The notes under the pieces: model-generated | Databases searched by the model: none | Seen by the model: the letters and a program-made list of their open reading frames with translations, nothing else | What the model was told of the DNA's origin: nothing | In this document: one piece after another, positions 26,310 to 36,569 of the stretch | Position numbering within the stretch: position 1 is the first letter of the stretch | How the letters are laid out: each line of letters begins with the position of its first letter | Translations under genes and position numbers: made by a program | Assembly: GCF_019448235.1 (NCBI RefSeq) | Contig: NZ_CP080409.1 | Span: 2,480,001 to 2,544,000, forward strand | Direction: 5' to 3' | Length of the DNA stretch: 64,000 bases | DNA from: Nocardioides panacisoli | Lineage (GTDB): Bacteria > Actinomycetota > Actinomycetes > Propionibacteriales > Nocardioidaceae

Positions 26310-26344
26310 CAGAGGCCCGGCGCGCTGGGGGCGCCGGGCCTCTG
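26310..26344. terminator. Bidirectional terminator between the binding protein and amidase genes
   Basis: CAGAGGCCCGGCGC (26310-26323) and GCGCCGGGCCTCTG (26331-26344) form a perfect 14-bp stem with a seven-base loop, followed by GGGTTTCTC on the plus strand. It separates two converging genes. Confidence 0.85.
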
Positions 26345-26367
26345 GGGTTTCTCTGTTCGCGTGGCGT

Positions 26368-27777
26368 TCAGGCGTACGCGGGCGCCACCAGCGGCCACGG
26401 CAATGCCTGCTCGAGCTGACACGCCAGCCCGAGAAGGGTGCCCTCGGTGCCGAGGTCACCGATGAAATGCACTCCCAGGGGTACTCCCGCATGATCAACG
26501 CCGCAGGGCACGGACATGGCCGGCATACCGGTGGCATTGGCGACCGCGGTGAAGGCCGAGAAGTCGCCGCCGCGCTCCCACATCACTGCCGGGTCGCTGG
26601 TGTCGAGCACGCCGAGTGTCGGCACCGGCAGTGGGAGGGTCGGTGTCAGCAGGAGGTCAAGTCGCGAGAACGCGGTGCCGAGTTGCCACCCGGCTCGCTG
26701 AAGGGCCACGTGGGCGTCGTACACCTGCGTAGGCGTCATCGTGGCTCGGTAGTGATCGAGCATGAGTCGTGTGAAGGGCTCGAGATCGTTCTCTACCAAG
26801 TCGCGGCCGAGCTCGGTCAGACGGTGCTCGACGTCTGCCAGCAGTGACACCCCCATCAGGGTCGCGAATCCGCTCATCATCTGCTCCGCGTCGTGGGGGA
26901 ATGTGACCTCCTCGACATGGTGCCCGAGGGTCTCACAGGCCCGGGCGGCACGCCGCGCGGCGTCGACCACGACCGGATCGACCGTGCCGCCGTCGGCGCG
27001 TCGGGTGACGAGCCCGATGCGGAGGCCCGTCCGTGGGGCAGTGGTCTGGTGCACGAAGGGGGTGGCCGACGTCGGCGCTGCGAATGCATCGCCGGGAAGC
27101 GGTGCGCAGGAGAGGTCAAGCAGGAGCGCACTGTCTCGCACGGTGCGGGTCACCACGTGATTGACGGAGAGTGGGGCAGCCAACGTCGTCGCGAAGGGGT
27201 GGGAGGTGACCCGCCCACGGCTGGGCTTGAGTCCGAACAACCCGCACGCGGCGGCGGGGATCCGGAGGGATCCACCCCCGTCGTTGCCATGGGCCACCGG
27301 CACCAGGTCGGCGGCGACCGCGGTCGCGGCTCCGCCCGACGAGCCGCCCGACGAGTGGGTCGTGGCCCACGGGTTGCGCGTGGGCCCGTGAAGCAGCGGC
27401 TCGGTACTGGCGTTCTTGCCCAGCTCGGGCGAGTTGCTGGTTCCAAGCACAACCATGCCGGCGGCTCGATAGCGGCGGACCAGCTCGCTGTCGACTGGTG
27501 CCACGTTGTCGGCCCAGAGCCGACTGCCGCGAGTCAGCGGGAGGCCGGCGACCTGCGCACCCAGGTCCTTGATCAGGATCGGCACGCCGCGCAGTGGCCC
27601 GTCCGGGAGATCGCCGGCTGCCTCCGCAAGTGCCTCCTCGAACCGCTGGGCGACGACGGCGTTCAGGGTGCTGTCGTGCTTCTCAATTCGGGTGATGGCC
27701 TCGGTCACAACCTCGCGTGCCGACACCTCCCCATCACGGATGGCTGCGGCCGTGGCGATGGCGTCGGGATAGGTCAC
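26368..27777 (-). CDS. Amidase of the amidase-signature family
   Basis: A 469-residue amidase with the Ser-cisSer-Lys triad: K70 (PILIKD), S146 in the SSGGSSGG signature and S170 in [12 protein letters not shown]. These enzymes hydrolyse carboxylic acid amides in the cytoplasm. The GTG start overlaps the stop of the upstream ATPase gene (GTGA), so it is the last gene of the seven-gene operon starting at the CoA ligase. Amide hydrolysis after import and before CoA activation of the freed acid is the natural reading. A GatA role is unlikely, as no gatB or gatC is nearby. Confidence 0.85.
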   Translation of the reverse strand: MTYPDAIATAAAIRDGEVSAREVVTEAITRIEKHDSTLNAVVAQRFEEALAEAAGDLPDGPLRGVPILIKDLGAQVAGLPLTRGSRLWADNVAPVDSELVRRYRAAGMVVLGTSNSPELGKNASTEPLLHGPTRNPWATTHSSGGSSGGAATAVAADLVPVAHGNDGGGSLRIPAAACGLFGLKPSRGRVTSHPFATTLAAPLSVNHVVTRTVRDSALLLDLSCAPLPGDAFAAPTSATPFVHQTTAPRTGLRIGLVTRRADGGTVDPVVVDAARRAARACETLGHHVEEVTFPHDAEQMMSGFATLMGVSLLADVEHRLTELGRDLVENDLEPFTRLMLDHYRATMTPTQVYDAHVALQRAGWQLGTAFSRLDLLLTPTLPLPVPTLGVLDTSDPAVMWERGGDFSAFTAVANATGMPAMSVPCGVDHAGVPLGVHFIGDLGTEGTLLGLACQLEQALPWPLVAPAYA

Positions 27778-28772
27778 GGAATCTCCTTCACGTGATGGCA
27801 GGCGACGTAGTGGCCCGAACGGATCTCACGGAGTTCGGGCTCCTCGACCGCGCACCGTTCGGTGGCCCATGGGCATCGAGTGCGGAAACGGCATCCCGAG
27901 GGTGGCTCCAGTGGCGAGGGGAGATCGACCGCCGGCGCGGGCTCAGGATCGTGGTCAGCGTCATCTGCGCTGGGCACGGAATCGAGCAGCAGGCGGGTGT
28001 ACGGATGGGTCGCGTGGTGTTCGAGGCCGTCAGCGGGTAGCACCTCGCAGGTCTTGCCGAGATACATCACGAGGACTCGGTCGCTGATGTTCTTGACGAC
28101 GGCGACGTCGTGGGCGATGAAGAGCATGCTGAGGTGTCGGTGCCGTCGAGTCTCCTCGATCAGGTTCAAGATCTGCGCCTGCACCGAGACGTCGAGGCTC
28201 GACACCGGCTCGTCACAGATCAGTACGTCGGGATCCAGCGCGAGCGCACGGGCGATGCAGACGCGCTGGCACTGGCCGCCGGACAGTTCGTGCGGCCTTC
28301 GGTCACGCACCGTGCGGGGGTCCAGCCCGACCGATGTCAACAGCTCGTCGATGAAGGTCTCCCGCTCGGTTCCGGACCGATCACCCCAGCCCCAGATGGC
28401 GAGACCCTCGGCCACGAGGTCCTTGACACGTCGTCGGGGATTGAGTGCGGAAACCGGGTCCTGGAGCACCAGCTGCATCCGTGAGCGCGCGGTGCGCATC
28501 GCCGACTCCGACAACCCGGTGAGCTCGATGTCGCCGAGGCCGACCGTTCCCGAGGTCGGTGGCGGCAGTTGCATGATCGCGCGCCCGGCGCTGGACTTGC
28601 CACAGCCCGACTCGCCGAGGATCCCCAACGTCTCTCCCGGCAGCAGGTCGAGGTTGAGTCCGGACACCGCGTGGACCGTTCCCCGCTTGACGGGGAACTC
28701 CACGACAAGGTCGTCGACGACGAGTGCGCGCTCGGCCTCCTTCCGCAGGTGTGCGGTGCCGCTACCGGCCAT
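27774..28772 (-). CDS. Oligopeptide-type ABC transporter ATPase (OppF/DppF)
   Basis: A 332-residue ABC ATPase with Walker A GESGCGKSS (near residue 53), signature LSGGQCQRV, Walker B VLICDEP and the H-loop AHD. The C-terminal oligopeptide extension has the cysteine pattern CRFRTRCPWATERC, which binds Fe-S or metal in some Dpp/Opp ATPases. It starts 11 bases inside the end of the partner ATPase gene and overlaps the amidase start. Confidence 0.9.
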   Translation of the reverse strand: MAGSGTAHLRKEAERALVVDDLVVEFPVKRGTVHAVSGLNLDLLPGETLGILGESGCGKSSAGRAIMQLPPPTSGTVGLGDIELTGLSESAMRTARSRMQLVLQDPVSALNPRRRVKDLVAEGLAIWGWGDRSGTERETFIDELLTSVGLDPRTVRDRRPHELSGGQCQRVCIARALALDPDVLICDEPVSSLDVSVQAQILNLIEETRRHRHLSMLFIAHDVAVVKNISDRVLVMYLGKTCEVLPADGLEHHATHPYTRLLLDSVPSADDADHDPEPAPAVDLPSPLEPPSGCRFRTRCPWATERCAVEEPELREIRSGHYVACHHVKEIP

Positions 28773-29820
28773 GCAGACCTCCTCCGGACACTGACACGGG
28801 GGGCGTGGACACGGTCGGGTCGAGGCGTCGATGGTGACAGGCGACCTGGCGTTGCGGCATCACACCGACTTGGAGCAACGGCGCCTCCGTCCGGCACTGC
28901 TCGTCGCAGCTTCCGCAGCGCGGCGCGAATCGGCATCCCTCGGGAGGAGCCATCAGGTCCGGCGGCGTCCCGTCGATCGTTCGCAGGAGAGTGTGAGGCG
29001 GATCCTGCAACCGCGGGATGGAGGCGAGCAGTGCCTCGGTGTAGGGGTGGTCCGGCTGGCCGAACACCGCCCTCGTGGGCCCGGTCTCGACGATTCCGCC
29101 GGCGTACATGACCTGCACCCAGTCGGTGCGCCCGGCGACGGTGCCGAGGTCGTGACTGATCAGGATCATCGCCATGTGGCGTTCGCGGACGAGTCGCCCG
29201 AGCAGGTCGAGGATCTGGCGCTGGACGGTGACGTCGAGAGCTGTAGTGGGCTCGTCCGCGATCAGCAGACGCGGGTCGCAGGCAAGGGCGATCGCGATCA
29301 TGACGCGCTGCCGCATCCCTCCGGACAGCTCGTGAGGGTATTGGTCGAGGCGCCGCCGAGGTTCGGGGATGCCGACCTGACGGAGCAGCTCGCTCGCTCG
29401 CTCGACCGCCTGCCGTCGGCTGCAGCGCTCGTGTCGCCGCAGTGTCTCGGTGAGGTGAGTGCCGATGCGCTTGACCGGGTTGAGGGAGGTCATCGGATCT
29501 TGGAAGATCATTGCTATCTCCGGTCCCCACAGCCGGCGCCGCTGGCGGTCGTCGAGCGCGTGCACGTCTCGGCCACCCAGCCTCACCGAGCCTGTGACGG
29601 TTGTCCGGGCGTCGGTGCCGACCAGCCCCATGACTGCCCGCCCCAGGACCGACTTGCCTGATCCGGACTCTCCCACCAGACCTAGGATCTCTCCGGGGGC
29701 GACGCTGAAGGAGACGCCGTCCACCGCACGGACCTCGCCACGTGGCGTGTGGAATCCAACCCGGAGGTCTTTGATCTCGAGCAGCGTGGAGTCGGGAGCG
29801 GACGGGGATAGGAGATTCAC
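28762..29820 (-). CDS. Oligopeptide-type ABC transporter ATPase (OppD/DppD)
   Basis: A 352-residue ABC ATPase with Walker [10 protein letters not shown], signature [10 protein letters not shown], Walker B LLIADEP, H-loop SHD and the C-terminal [14 protein letters not shown] stretch typical of OppD/DppD. The GTG at 29820 is taken as the start because it overlaps the permease stop in the same GTGA manner as its neighbours. The two ATPases together drive the importer. Confidence 0.9.
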   Translation of the reverse strand: MNLLSPSAPDSTLLEIKDLRVGFHTPRGEVRAVDGVSFSVAPGEILGLVGESGSGKSVLGRAVMGLVGTDARTTVTGSVRLGGRDVHALDDRQRRRLWGPEIAMIFQDPMTSLNPVKRIGTHLTETLRRHERCSRRQAVERASELLRQVGIPEPRRRLDQYPHELSGGMRQRVMIAIALACDPRLLIADEPTTALDVTVQRQILDLLGRLVRERHMAMILISHDLGTVAGRTDWVQVMYAGGIVETGPTRAVFGQPDHPYTEALLASIPRLQDPPHTLLRTIDGTPPDLMAPPEGCRFAPRCGSCDEQCRTEAPLLQVGVMPQRQVACHHRRLDPTVSTPPVSVSGGGLHGR

Positions 29821-30854
29821 AGCTTGGCGCTCCTGACATTCCAGTGCTCCTGGGCCTTCTCGCCCAGCAGGTTCACAGAGAAGACCGTGAGGAAGAGACA
29901 TACACCGGGAATCACCACGATGAACGGGTGTTCCTCCATCACACCGCCCTGCCCCTCGGCGATCATGTTTCCCCAGGTGGGCTGAGGCTGTTGGATCCCG
30001 ATGCCGAGGAAGGACAGCGACGCTTCGGCCACGACCAGCACCGAAATCATCACCACCGACAACGACAGCATCGGCAGGACTACGTTGGGCAGAACCTCGC
30101 GGGCGAGCAATCGCAGCCGGTGAGCGCCCAATGCTCGTGCAGCCAGCACGAACTCCCGTTCAGCAACGGCGATGGTGTTGGCCCGCGCCAGCCGCACCAT
30201 GCTGGGCACGGTCAGCAGCGAGAGTGCGAAGGAGATGCTGCGCAGGCTGGGCTCGAGCACCGTTCCGAGGGCGATGAGCAGGATCAGCGGAGGTACGGCG
30301 AGCAGGGCGTTGGCCGCCACCCCCACCACACGGTCCACACCCCCGCGCACGAAGCCGGCGACGATGCCGACGGTTCCGCCAACGACGGCACCCAACAACA
30401 CCGCGACGATGGCCACCGTGATCGATGTCCTTGCGCCGAACACGGTGCGTGCGAGGACGTCGAGACCGTAGTTGTTCGTGCCTAGCGGATGCTCGGATCC
30501 GAGGGCGGGTTCGGCAAAGATCGGCTCGCGCAGCCCGGCGACCGCGTCGTCGTGGTTGGCGAGGGGGAGCCACGGCGCCAGGACGGCGGCACCGACCACG
30601 AGCACCAGCCACACCACTCCAAGGCAGAGCACCACGTCGACGTGGCGGCCCCGAACTGCATGCGCGACGCGTCCGAGACCGGCGATGAGGGCCAGAACTC
30701 CCACCACCCCCAACGTCGCACGGGCCACACCGATCAGGGCGACGGTTGTGACGGCCCATGCGGTGAGACCAGCACCGATCAGTAGCAGGAGCGCCCCGAC
30801 GCTCAAGAGTCCGCGACGGGTGGCGGTGGCGCGGCCGGGATCAGGCGCGAGCAC
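29817..30854 (-). CDS. ABC transporter permease (OppC/DppC type)
   Basis: A 345-residue inner-membrane protein with an N-terminal pair of extra hydrophobic segments, the OppC-type [25 protein letters not shown] region, and the EAA loop ([20 protein letters not shown]). It forms the channel with the DppB-type partner. The GTG start lies 14 bases inside the end of the preceding permease gene. Confidence 0.88.
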   Translation of the reverse strand: MLAPDPGRATATRRGLLSVGALLLLIGAGLTAWAVTTVALIGVARATLGVVGVLALIAGLGRVAHAVRGRHVDVVLCLGVVWLVLVVGAAVLAPWLPLANHDDAVAGLREPIFAEPALGSEHPLGTNNYGLDVLARTVFGARTSITVAIVAVLLGAVVGGTVGIVAGFVRGGVDRVVGVAANALLAVPPLILLIALGTVLEPSLRSISFALSLLTVPSMVRLARANTIAVAEREFVLAARALGAHRLRLLAREVLPNVVLPMLSLSVVMISVLVVAEASLSFLGIGIQQPQPTWGNMIAEGQGGVMEEHPFIVVIPGVCLFLTVFSVNLLGEKAQEHWNVRSAKL

Positions 30855-31815
30855 GACGCGTCCTGGGGTCGAGGAATCCGTAGGACTGGTCGATCAGCGC
30901 GTTGCTCGCTACGTAGACGACGGCGATGACCAGTACGGCCCCCTGCACGACCGGATAGTTCCCTTGGTTCGCGGCCTCGATGACCAGCTTGCCCATGCCG
31001 GGCAGCGCGAAGAGGTACTCGACGATGACGGTGCTGCCGACCAGTCGCCCGATGCTCAGTCCCAGCACAGTGACGAGAGAGAAGGAGGACGGCCGCAACG
31101 CATCGCTGACCAGAACGCGAAGCGGGTGCATTCCGCGGGCGCGCGCCGCGAGGATGTAGTCCTCGGTCAGCGTGTTGGCGAGGTCGTTGCGCAAGATTCG
31201 GGTGAACATGGCGGCCTCCATGAGCGCGATGGTCAGGGCAGGCAGCAGGGCGTGTTCGAGGTTGCCCGTCACGCTGTCCGACAGTCGGACCCACTCGTTG
31301 CGAGGCAGCAGGCCGAACGAGTTCACCACCACCGCGATCAGCAGGAGTCCCAGAAGGAACGACGGCATTGAAAGCAACCCGAAAGTGGTGGCGCTGATCA
31401 TCCGGTCACTGCGGCCGCCCTGGCGGTACGCCGACCACATTGCCATCGGCACTGCGATCAGGAGGGCCAGCGTGATCCCAAGGAGCGCCAGCTCAAGACT
31501 CACCGGCAACGCAGCGAGGATCCGCTCGCTGACCGCGGTCTGAGGTGGCACCAAGGACGTGCCCAAGTCACCGGCCACAGCTCCACCGAGCCAGTCGAGG
31601 TAGCGCAAGTGGATGGGTTCGTCCAACCCCAGGTCGGTACGCAGTTCGGCATACTCTTCCGCGGTGCGTCCCTCCCCCAGTACTGCGACCGCTGGGTCCC
31701 CAGGCACCATGCTGACCAGGAGGAAAACCCCCGCGCTGACTAGGAGGAGGACCGCGACGAACTCCGCGCCCGCAGTCAGGACTCGGCGTACCACGAGTGG
31801 CAATGTGACACCCAC
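30841..31815 (-). CDS. ABC transporter permease (OppB/DppB type)
   Basis: A 324-residue permease with the OppB-type start (VSAGVFLLVSMVPGDPAVAV), the LGLDEPIHLRYLDWL loop and the EAA motif (YILAARARGMHPLRVLVSDAL). The GTG at 31815 lies 28 bases after the oxidoreductase stop. An upstream open frame exists inside that gene, but its residues are not permease-like. Confidence 0.85.
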   Translation of the reverse strand: MGVTLPLVVRRVLTAGAEFVAVLLLVSAGVFLLVSMVPGDPAVAVLGEGRTAEEYAELRTDLGLDEPIHLRYLDWLGGAVAGDLGTSLVPPQTAVSERILAALPVSLELALLGITLALLIAVPMAMWSAYRQGGRSDRMISATTFGLLSMPSFLLGLLLIAVVVNSFGLLPRNEWVRLSDSVTGNLEHALLPALTIALMEAAMFTRILRNDLANTLTEDYILAARARGMHPLRVLVSDALRPSSFSLVTVLGLSIGRLVGSTVIVEYLFALPGMGKLVIEAANQGNYPVVQGAVLVIAVVYVASNALIDQSYGFLDPRTRRARA

Positions 31816-31843
31816 GAGTGCGGTCCGATGTGACCTGTCCCAC

Positions 31844-33130
31844 TCACCGGAAGTCGCTCGGGATGGCGTCATTGTCGCGGCGGATGGTTGGGTCGGGCAG
31901 GGCGACGACATAGGCCGCGGGTGTGCCCCAATCGCTACTACGGGTCGTCTCGCGGTCAACCAGCACGCAGCGAGTGCCGGTGAAGTTGGTGGGCATGCAC
32001 TTGTTGCAATGGATGCACAGTGACCGTGCCGTCGGATCTGCTTGAATCTGGTTGACGAGATCCGGCTCACGAAGCAACGCTCGCCCCATCGCGACGAAGT
32101 CGAATCCGTCGGCCATCGCCGTTTCCATGATCCGTCGTTCGGTGATGCCGCCGAGCAGGATCATCGGAAGGTCGACCGCAGCCCGGATCTGACGTGCGTC
32201 CTCGAGCAGGTAGCCGTCCCGATACGGGTAGGTCTTGAGCAGGCGTGGTCCGACCGTGCGGACGCCGGCTCGGATCGGCTGCGGCATGACGCCTGCGAAC
32301 TCCTCCAGCGGCGCGTCGCCCTTGAAGAGGTACATCGGGTTGAGCAGGGAACTGCCTGCGGTCATCTCCACGGCGTCGACGGTGCCGTCGGACTCCAGCC
32401 ACTGGACGACCGGGATCGCCTCGTCGAGCCAGAACCCGCCGGGAACGCCGTCGTCCATGTTGACCTTGGCCACGATCGCGATGCGGTCCCCCACGGCGTC
32501 GCGGACCGCCCGCATGATCTCGCGTGCGAGCCGTGCTCGATAGCGCAGGCGACCGCCGTACTCGTCCCTGCGACGGTTGAGTTTCGGACTCAGAAAGGCA
32601 CTGGCCAGATAGTTGTGGCCAAGGTGCACCTCGACGGCGTCGAAGCCGACCGCGACCGCGCGGCGGGCCGCCTCGCCGTGGGCGTCGACCACGCGGATCA
32701 GGTCTGCGCGGCTCGCTTCGTGGGAGGTGTTCATCGCGATCAGATTCACGCGTCGGCTGGGCGCGAGCGCGGGAGCACGGTTGCCCCGTGACTCCGCCAC
32801 CGGGCCGCCGTGGCCGATCTGCGCGGAGACCGCGGCGCCCTCAGCATGCACGGCCTCGGTCAGGGCATGCAGGCCCGGCAGCGACTCGTCGGTCCAGTGG
32901 ATCTGGTGGCGGTCTGTCCTGCCGTCCTTGGCGACCGCAAGATACGCCACAGTGGTCATCCCGACACCACCCCGCGCGTAGCGCACGTGGAAGTCGACCA
33001 GGTCTCTCGTCACGAGGCCGCGGTGGCTCAGCCCCTCGTACGTCGCGGCTTTGATCGTTCGATTGCGCAGCTGGACCGGTCCGAGCCGACCCGGTGCGAA
33101 GACGTCGGGCGGCGTGGATGTGGGTGCCAC
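31844..33130 (-). CDS. NADH:flavin oxidoreductase (Old Yellow Enzyme family), single-domain with Fe-S cysteines
   Basis: A 428-residue FMN TIM-barrel protein of the OYE/2,4-dienoyl-CoA reductase group. Seen are the start LGPVQLRNRTIKAA, the substrate motif VEVHLGHNYLASAFLSP with LNRRRDEYGG, and an FMN phosphate region near ILLGGITERR. C372, C375, C378 and C388 form the 4Fe-4S cysteine cluster of the trimethylamine dehydrogenase/DCR/BaiCD type. The FAD/NAD domain that normally follows is missing; the chain ends about 40 residues after the last cysteine. It would need another electron donor. The GTG at 33130 has AGGAG in front. The gene is second in the ligase-to-amidase operon. Confidence 0.8.
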   Translation of the reverse strand: MAPTSTPPDVFAPGRLGPVQLRNRTIKAATYEGLSHRGLVTRDLVDFHVRYARGGVGMTTVAYLAVAKDGRTDRHQIHWTDESLPGLHALTEAVHAEGAAVSAQIGHGGPVAESRGNRAPALAPSRRVNLIAMNTSHEASRADLIRVVDAHGEAARRAVAVGFDAVEVHLGHNYLASAFLSPKLNRRRDEYGGRLRYRARLAREIMRAVRDAVGDRIAIVAKVNMDDGVPGGFWLDEAIPVVQWLESDGTVDAVEMTAGSSLLNPMYLFKGDAPLEEFAGVMPQPIRAGVRTVGPRLLKTYPYRDGYLLEDARQIRAAVDLPMILLGGITERRIMETAMADGFDFVAMGRALLREPDLVNQIQADPTARSLCIHCNKCMPTNFTGTRCVLVDRETTRSSDWGTPAAYVVALPDPTIRRDNDAIPSDFR

Positions 33131-33154
33131 GGGAACTCCTCAGGAAGTGAGCGA

Positions 33155-34831
33155 TCAGAGCATGATCGCTGGGCGGACGACCTTGCCGGTTGCGTTGCGC
33201 GGAAGCGGCGACGCCTCGATCCGCCACCGTGTGGGCACCTTGTAGTGGGCGAGCTCCGCTCCTGCGTGGGCCATCAGTTCCCGTTCAAGTGCGGCGGGGT
33301 CCACGTCGGCGTCGCGCGGGACCACGACAGCGGCGACCTCTTGTCCGAGGTCATGGTGATCGGTCCCCACGACTACGCACTCGGCCACCGCAGGGTGCTC
33401 GGCCAGGGTGTGCTCGACCTCGGCCGGGTAGACGTTCTCACCGCCGCGGATGATCAGGTCCGATCGACGAGCGGAGAGCCGAACGCGTCCCTGCCGGTCC
33501 ATGGTTCCCAGGTCGCCGGTGTGCAGCCATCGGGCATCGTCAAAGGCCCCGCGGGTGGCATCCTCGTTGTGCCAGTAGCCCCGCATGTTGTAGGCGCTCC
33601 GGACGCACACTTCGCCCTCCTCACTGGGAGCGAGTCGTCGACCGAGCGGGTCACGCACCTCCATTTCCACACCGATGATCGGGCGTCCGAGGGTCCCGGG
33701 AGCTTCCACCATGTCCACCGGGTTGGCCACTGCCACCGCGGTGCAGGACTCGGTGAGTCCGTAGCTGTCGACCAACGCGCCGGCGAACGGCAGGTGGTCA
33801 CGCAGTCGGGCGTGGAACGATGGGGACGACGGCGCGGACGCCAGCGAGAAGGCGTACAACGAGGACGTGTCGTAGTCAGCGACACCGTTGAATTCGAGCA
33901 GTCGGTTCGCCATCGTCGGCACTGCGCCCCAGTGAGTGACGCGCGCATCCTGGACGAGTTGGAGAACCCGGGCAGGATCGAAAGCCCCCAGGTGCATCGC
34001 CGCCGCACTCCCATTCGCCAGCCGCGGCACCGCAAGGTTGTGCAGGCTGCCCACGTGGAATAGCGGCATGGCGAGCAGGTACACCTTGTCCTCTGGCGCG
34101 ACGGGATCACCGAAGGCGGCGGCGAGAGCGTCGTTGTGTCGGTGGAACCCGATCACCGAGCAGAGGTTGCGGTGAGTGTGGACCGCTCCCTTGGGCCGGC
34201 CCGAGGTCCCAGACGTGAAGAGGATGACGGCGGGATCGTCCTCGGCGACTTCTGCGCTAGGGAGCTGCGCGTGCGGATAGGTGGTCGCGCGTCGTTCGTG
34301 CTCATCCTCCAGGTCCGTGACCGGGGCCGGACACCCACCCAGAAGCTCTGCGACGACGGCGCGACGCTTCGCGTCGACAAGCACCAGCGCCGGCTCGGTG
34401 AGCTCCAGGGCGTGAACCAGCTCGCGCGCGGACCACCAGGCGTTGCACCCGACAGCCACCGCACCGATCGAGACGATGGCCCAGAACGACTCGATCCACG
34501 CCGGGCTGTTCGCGGCAGCAATGGCCACGCGGTCGCCCTTGCCGATGCCGTAATCGCGGCGCAACGACTCGGCCAAGGACGAGACACGTTGCGCGTGCTC
34601 CGCGAAGCTCAGCCGACCTTCGAGTGTCACCAAGTAGGGGCGGTCACCGTGTGCCACGGATGCGGCGAGCACCTCGTGGAGCGCGTGGTGACGTTGGGCG
34701 AACACCTGCACCGGCGCACCGAGGACCTCCTCGACCCGCAACTCGCTCACCCCACCCGGACCCGTGAGTTTCTCGATGATCGCGCGCGCTGCCGCGGCTG
34801 GGTCCTGTGCGTATCGGTCTTGCGTGGTCAT
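33155..34831 (-). CDS. AMP-forming acyl-CoA ligase
   Basis: A 558-residue member of the acyl-adenylate family. It has the phosphate loop TSGTSGRPKG, the YGLTES core motif, TGDLG and the C-terminal catalytic lysine in NATGKVVRP. It should activate a carboxylic acid with ATP and CoA. The ATG at 34831 is preceded by GAGAGGTG. It is the first gene of a seven-gene operon (ligase, OYE, two permeases, two ATPases, amidase). The acid is not predictable from sequence; a steroid or aromatic acid would fit the neighbours. Confidence 0.85.
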   Translation of the reverse strand: MTTQDRYAQDPAAAARAIIEKLTGPGGVSELRVEEVLGAPVQVFAQRHHALHEVLAASVAHGDRPYLVTLEGRLSFAEHAQRVSSLAESLRRDYGIGKGDRVAIAAANSPAWIESFWAIVSIGAVAVGCNAWWSARELVHALELTEPALVLVDAKRRAVVAELLGGCPAPVTDLEDEHERRATTYPHAQLPSAEVAEDDPAVILFTSGTSGRPKGAVHTHRNLCSVIGFHRHNDALAAAFGDPVAPEDKVYLLAMPLFHVGSLHNLAVPRLANGSAAAMHLGAFDPARVLQLVQDARVTHWGAVPTMANRLLEFNGVADYDTSSLYAFSLASAPSSPSFHARLRDHLPFAGALVDSYGLTESCTAVAVANPVDMVEAPGTLGRPIIGVEMEVRDPLGRRLAPSEEGEVCVRSAYNMRGYWHNEDATRGAFDDARWLHTGDLGTMDRQGRVRLSARRSDLIIRGGENVYPAEVEHTLAEHPAVAECVVVGTDHHDLGQEVAAVVVPRDADVDPAALERELMAHAGAELAHYKVPTRWRIEASPLPRNATGKVVRPAIML

Positions 34832-34984
34832 GGTGGTCACCTCTCGACTCCGGCTGAACGCGGGCGAGTATTCGTGCTCGAAACAGAAGTGAGCGGCGTC
34901 TCTCCCGCTCACCGGGATCGCGCCCCGACAAGAGCCGACACGCGGTTGACGATGAGGCGAACGCACCGCAAGGAGGAATCACGG

Positions 34985-35743
34985 ATGGAGCCGTTGCAGG
35001 GCAAGGTCGCGATCGTCACCGGCGCCGGGCAAGGCGTCGGCCAGGGCATCGCGCTGGCATTGGCCGATGCTGGCGCCGACATCGCGATCGTCGGTCGTAC
35101 GCCGGAGAAGTTGGAGACGACCTGCGGCCTGTTGCGCGAGCGCGGCGTCCGGACGGAGGGGTACGTCGCGAACCTGCTTGACACTGATGCCATCCCCGAG
35201 CTCGTCGACCAGATTGTGACCGACTTCGGGCGGCTCGATGTGGTGGTCAACAACGCCTACGACGGCGTGATGATGCCGCTATTGGACATGAGCGTGAAGA
35301 ACTTCACCAAGGGCTTCGTGGCGGGGCCCTTCGCTGCGTTCGCGCTCATGAAGTCCGCTCATCCGCACCTGGTCGCGGCCGGAGGCGGGTCCATCGTCAA
35401 TCTCGTTACCTCGGCGATGGTGCGCTGGGATCCGACGAACTACGGCTCCTACGCCGCGTCCAAGTCGGCGCTGCGGTCCCTGACCCGCACCGCCGCGGTC
35501 GAATGGGCCGGCGATCGGATCCGAGTCAATGCGATCGCGCCGCATGCGATGTCACCCGGCATCCGGTGGTGGACCGAGAATCACCCCGAGGAGGCCGAGG
35601 AGTTCGTGGCGAGCATCCCGATGCGTCGCATTGGCGACCCAGAGTCCGACATCGGCCGGGCAGTGGTGTCGTTGGTGGGACCCGACTTCGGATACCTCAC
35701 CGGCGCAACGATCCCCCTTGACGGGGGCCAGGCTCACTTCTGA
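34985..35743 (+). CDS. Short-chain dehydrogenase/reductase
   Basis: A 252-residue SDR with the nucleotide motif TGAGQGVG (residues 12-19), NNAYDG, a catalytic serine in NLVTSAM and YxxxK in YAASKSA, and the usual C-terminal GATIPLDGG. The ATG at 34985 has AAGGAGGA in front. It is divergent from the CoA ligase and converges on the next SDR. It would oxidise or reduce an alcohol/ketone of the unknown island substrate. Confidence 0.82.
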   Translation: MEPLQGKVAIVTGAGQGVGQGIALALADAGADIAIVGRTPEKLETTCGLLRERGVRTEGYVANLLDTDAIPELVDQIVTDFGRLDVVVNNAYDGVMMPLLDMSVKNFTKGFVAGPFAAFALMKSAHPHLVAAGGGSIVNLVTSAMVRWDPTNYGSYAASKSALRSLTRTAAVEWAGDRIRVNAIAPHAMSPGIRWWTENHPEEAEEFVASIPMRRIGDPESDIGRAVVSLVGPDFGYLTGATIPLDGGQAHF

Positions 35744-35786
35744 GCCGCGTAGAGTCGCCTCGGAGGTCGACGTCGGAGGCGGCGGT

Positions 35787-36569
35787 TCACCGCGGTGAAC
35801 TCGTGATCACCTCGGCGCCACCGTCGACGAAGACCATCTGACCGGCCATGTGGGTGTTCTCCGGAGCAATCAGCCACAGCAACGCGTGGGCGATGGCCTT
35901 CGGTGGCGAGTATCCGCCGAGTGGCATGGGGACGGCGGCGTCCATCACTGCGCGCCACTTCGGATCGGAGACCAGTTCTGCGGTCATCGGCGACAGCACC
36001 ACGCCGGGAGCCACCGCGTTGAGGGCGATCCCCGCTCCGGCGTACTCCTCGGTCACGGCCGTGCGGCGCAGCCAATGCGCCAATGCCGCCTTGGTGGAAG
36101 GGTAGATGTCATGCGGCCGTCGGTCCGCCACCAGTTCCTCGGCGCGAGTGTGCGCGTGGTCCTCGTTGTCGTCGACGCACGCGGCCACCAGGTCTGCGTC
36201 GTGGGGATGTGTCGCGGCGATGGAGCCCACGAGGGCCACGCGCGGGGCGGACGAGGCCGCCAGCACCGGCCGCAGGCCGGTGACGAGATCGGTCGTGCCG
36301 AAGTAGTTGACACTGACCTGGGGGGCTCCGGCCCTGCTCAGGCCGGCGCAGGTGACGAGCCCATCCAGTGGTCCGTTCGCGAGTTCGGTGACCTGCTCGA
36401 CGGCGCTGCGACGTCCTCTTGGCGTGGTCAGGTCCGCGCACACATCGGCATCGTGGAGATCCACCGCGACCACCCGGTCGCCGCGCTCACGCAGCAGCGC
36501 GGCCGTGGCGGCGCCGATCCCCGAGGCGGCGCCGGTCACGGCCACGGTGCGATTCCGCTGCCCGTTCAT
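35787..36569 (-). CDS. 3-alpha-hydroxysteroid dehydrogenase-like SDR (HsdA type)
   Basis: A 260-residue SDR with TGAASGIG, the short loop pattern ADLTTPRGR, DGLVTCAGL, VSVNYFG, and YPSTK as the catalytic YxxxK. This combination, with a cysteine in the NAG position and the NYFG segment, is characteristic of the Comamonas 3-alpha-HSD/carbonyl reductase group. That suggests a steroid or similar alicyclic substrate. The ATG overlaps the stop of the TetR gene (ATGA), so the enzyme and regulator are co-expressed. Confidence 0.78.
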   Translation of the reverse strand: MNGQRNRTVAVTGAASGIGAATAALLRERGDRVVAVDLHDADVCADLTTPRGRRSAVEQVTELANGPLDGLVTCAGLSRAGAPQVSVNYFGTTDLVTGLRPVLAASSAPRVALVGSIAATHPHDADLVAACVDDNEDHAHTRAEELVADRRPHDIYPSTKAALAHWLRRTAVTEEYAGAGIALNAVAPGVVLSPMTAELVSDPKWRAVMDAAVPMPLGGYSPPKAIAHALLWLIAPENTHMAGQMVFVDGGAEVITSSPR

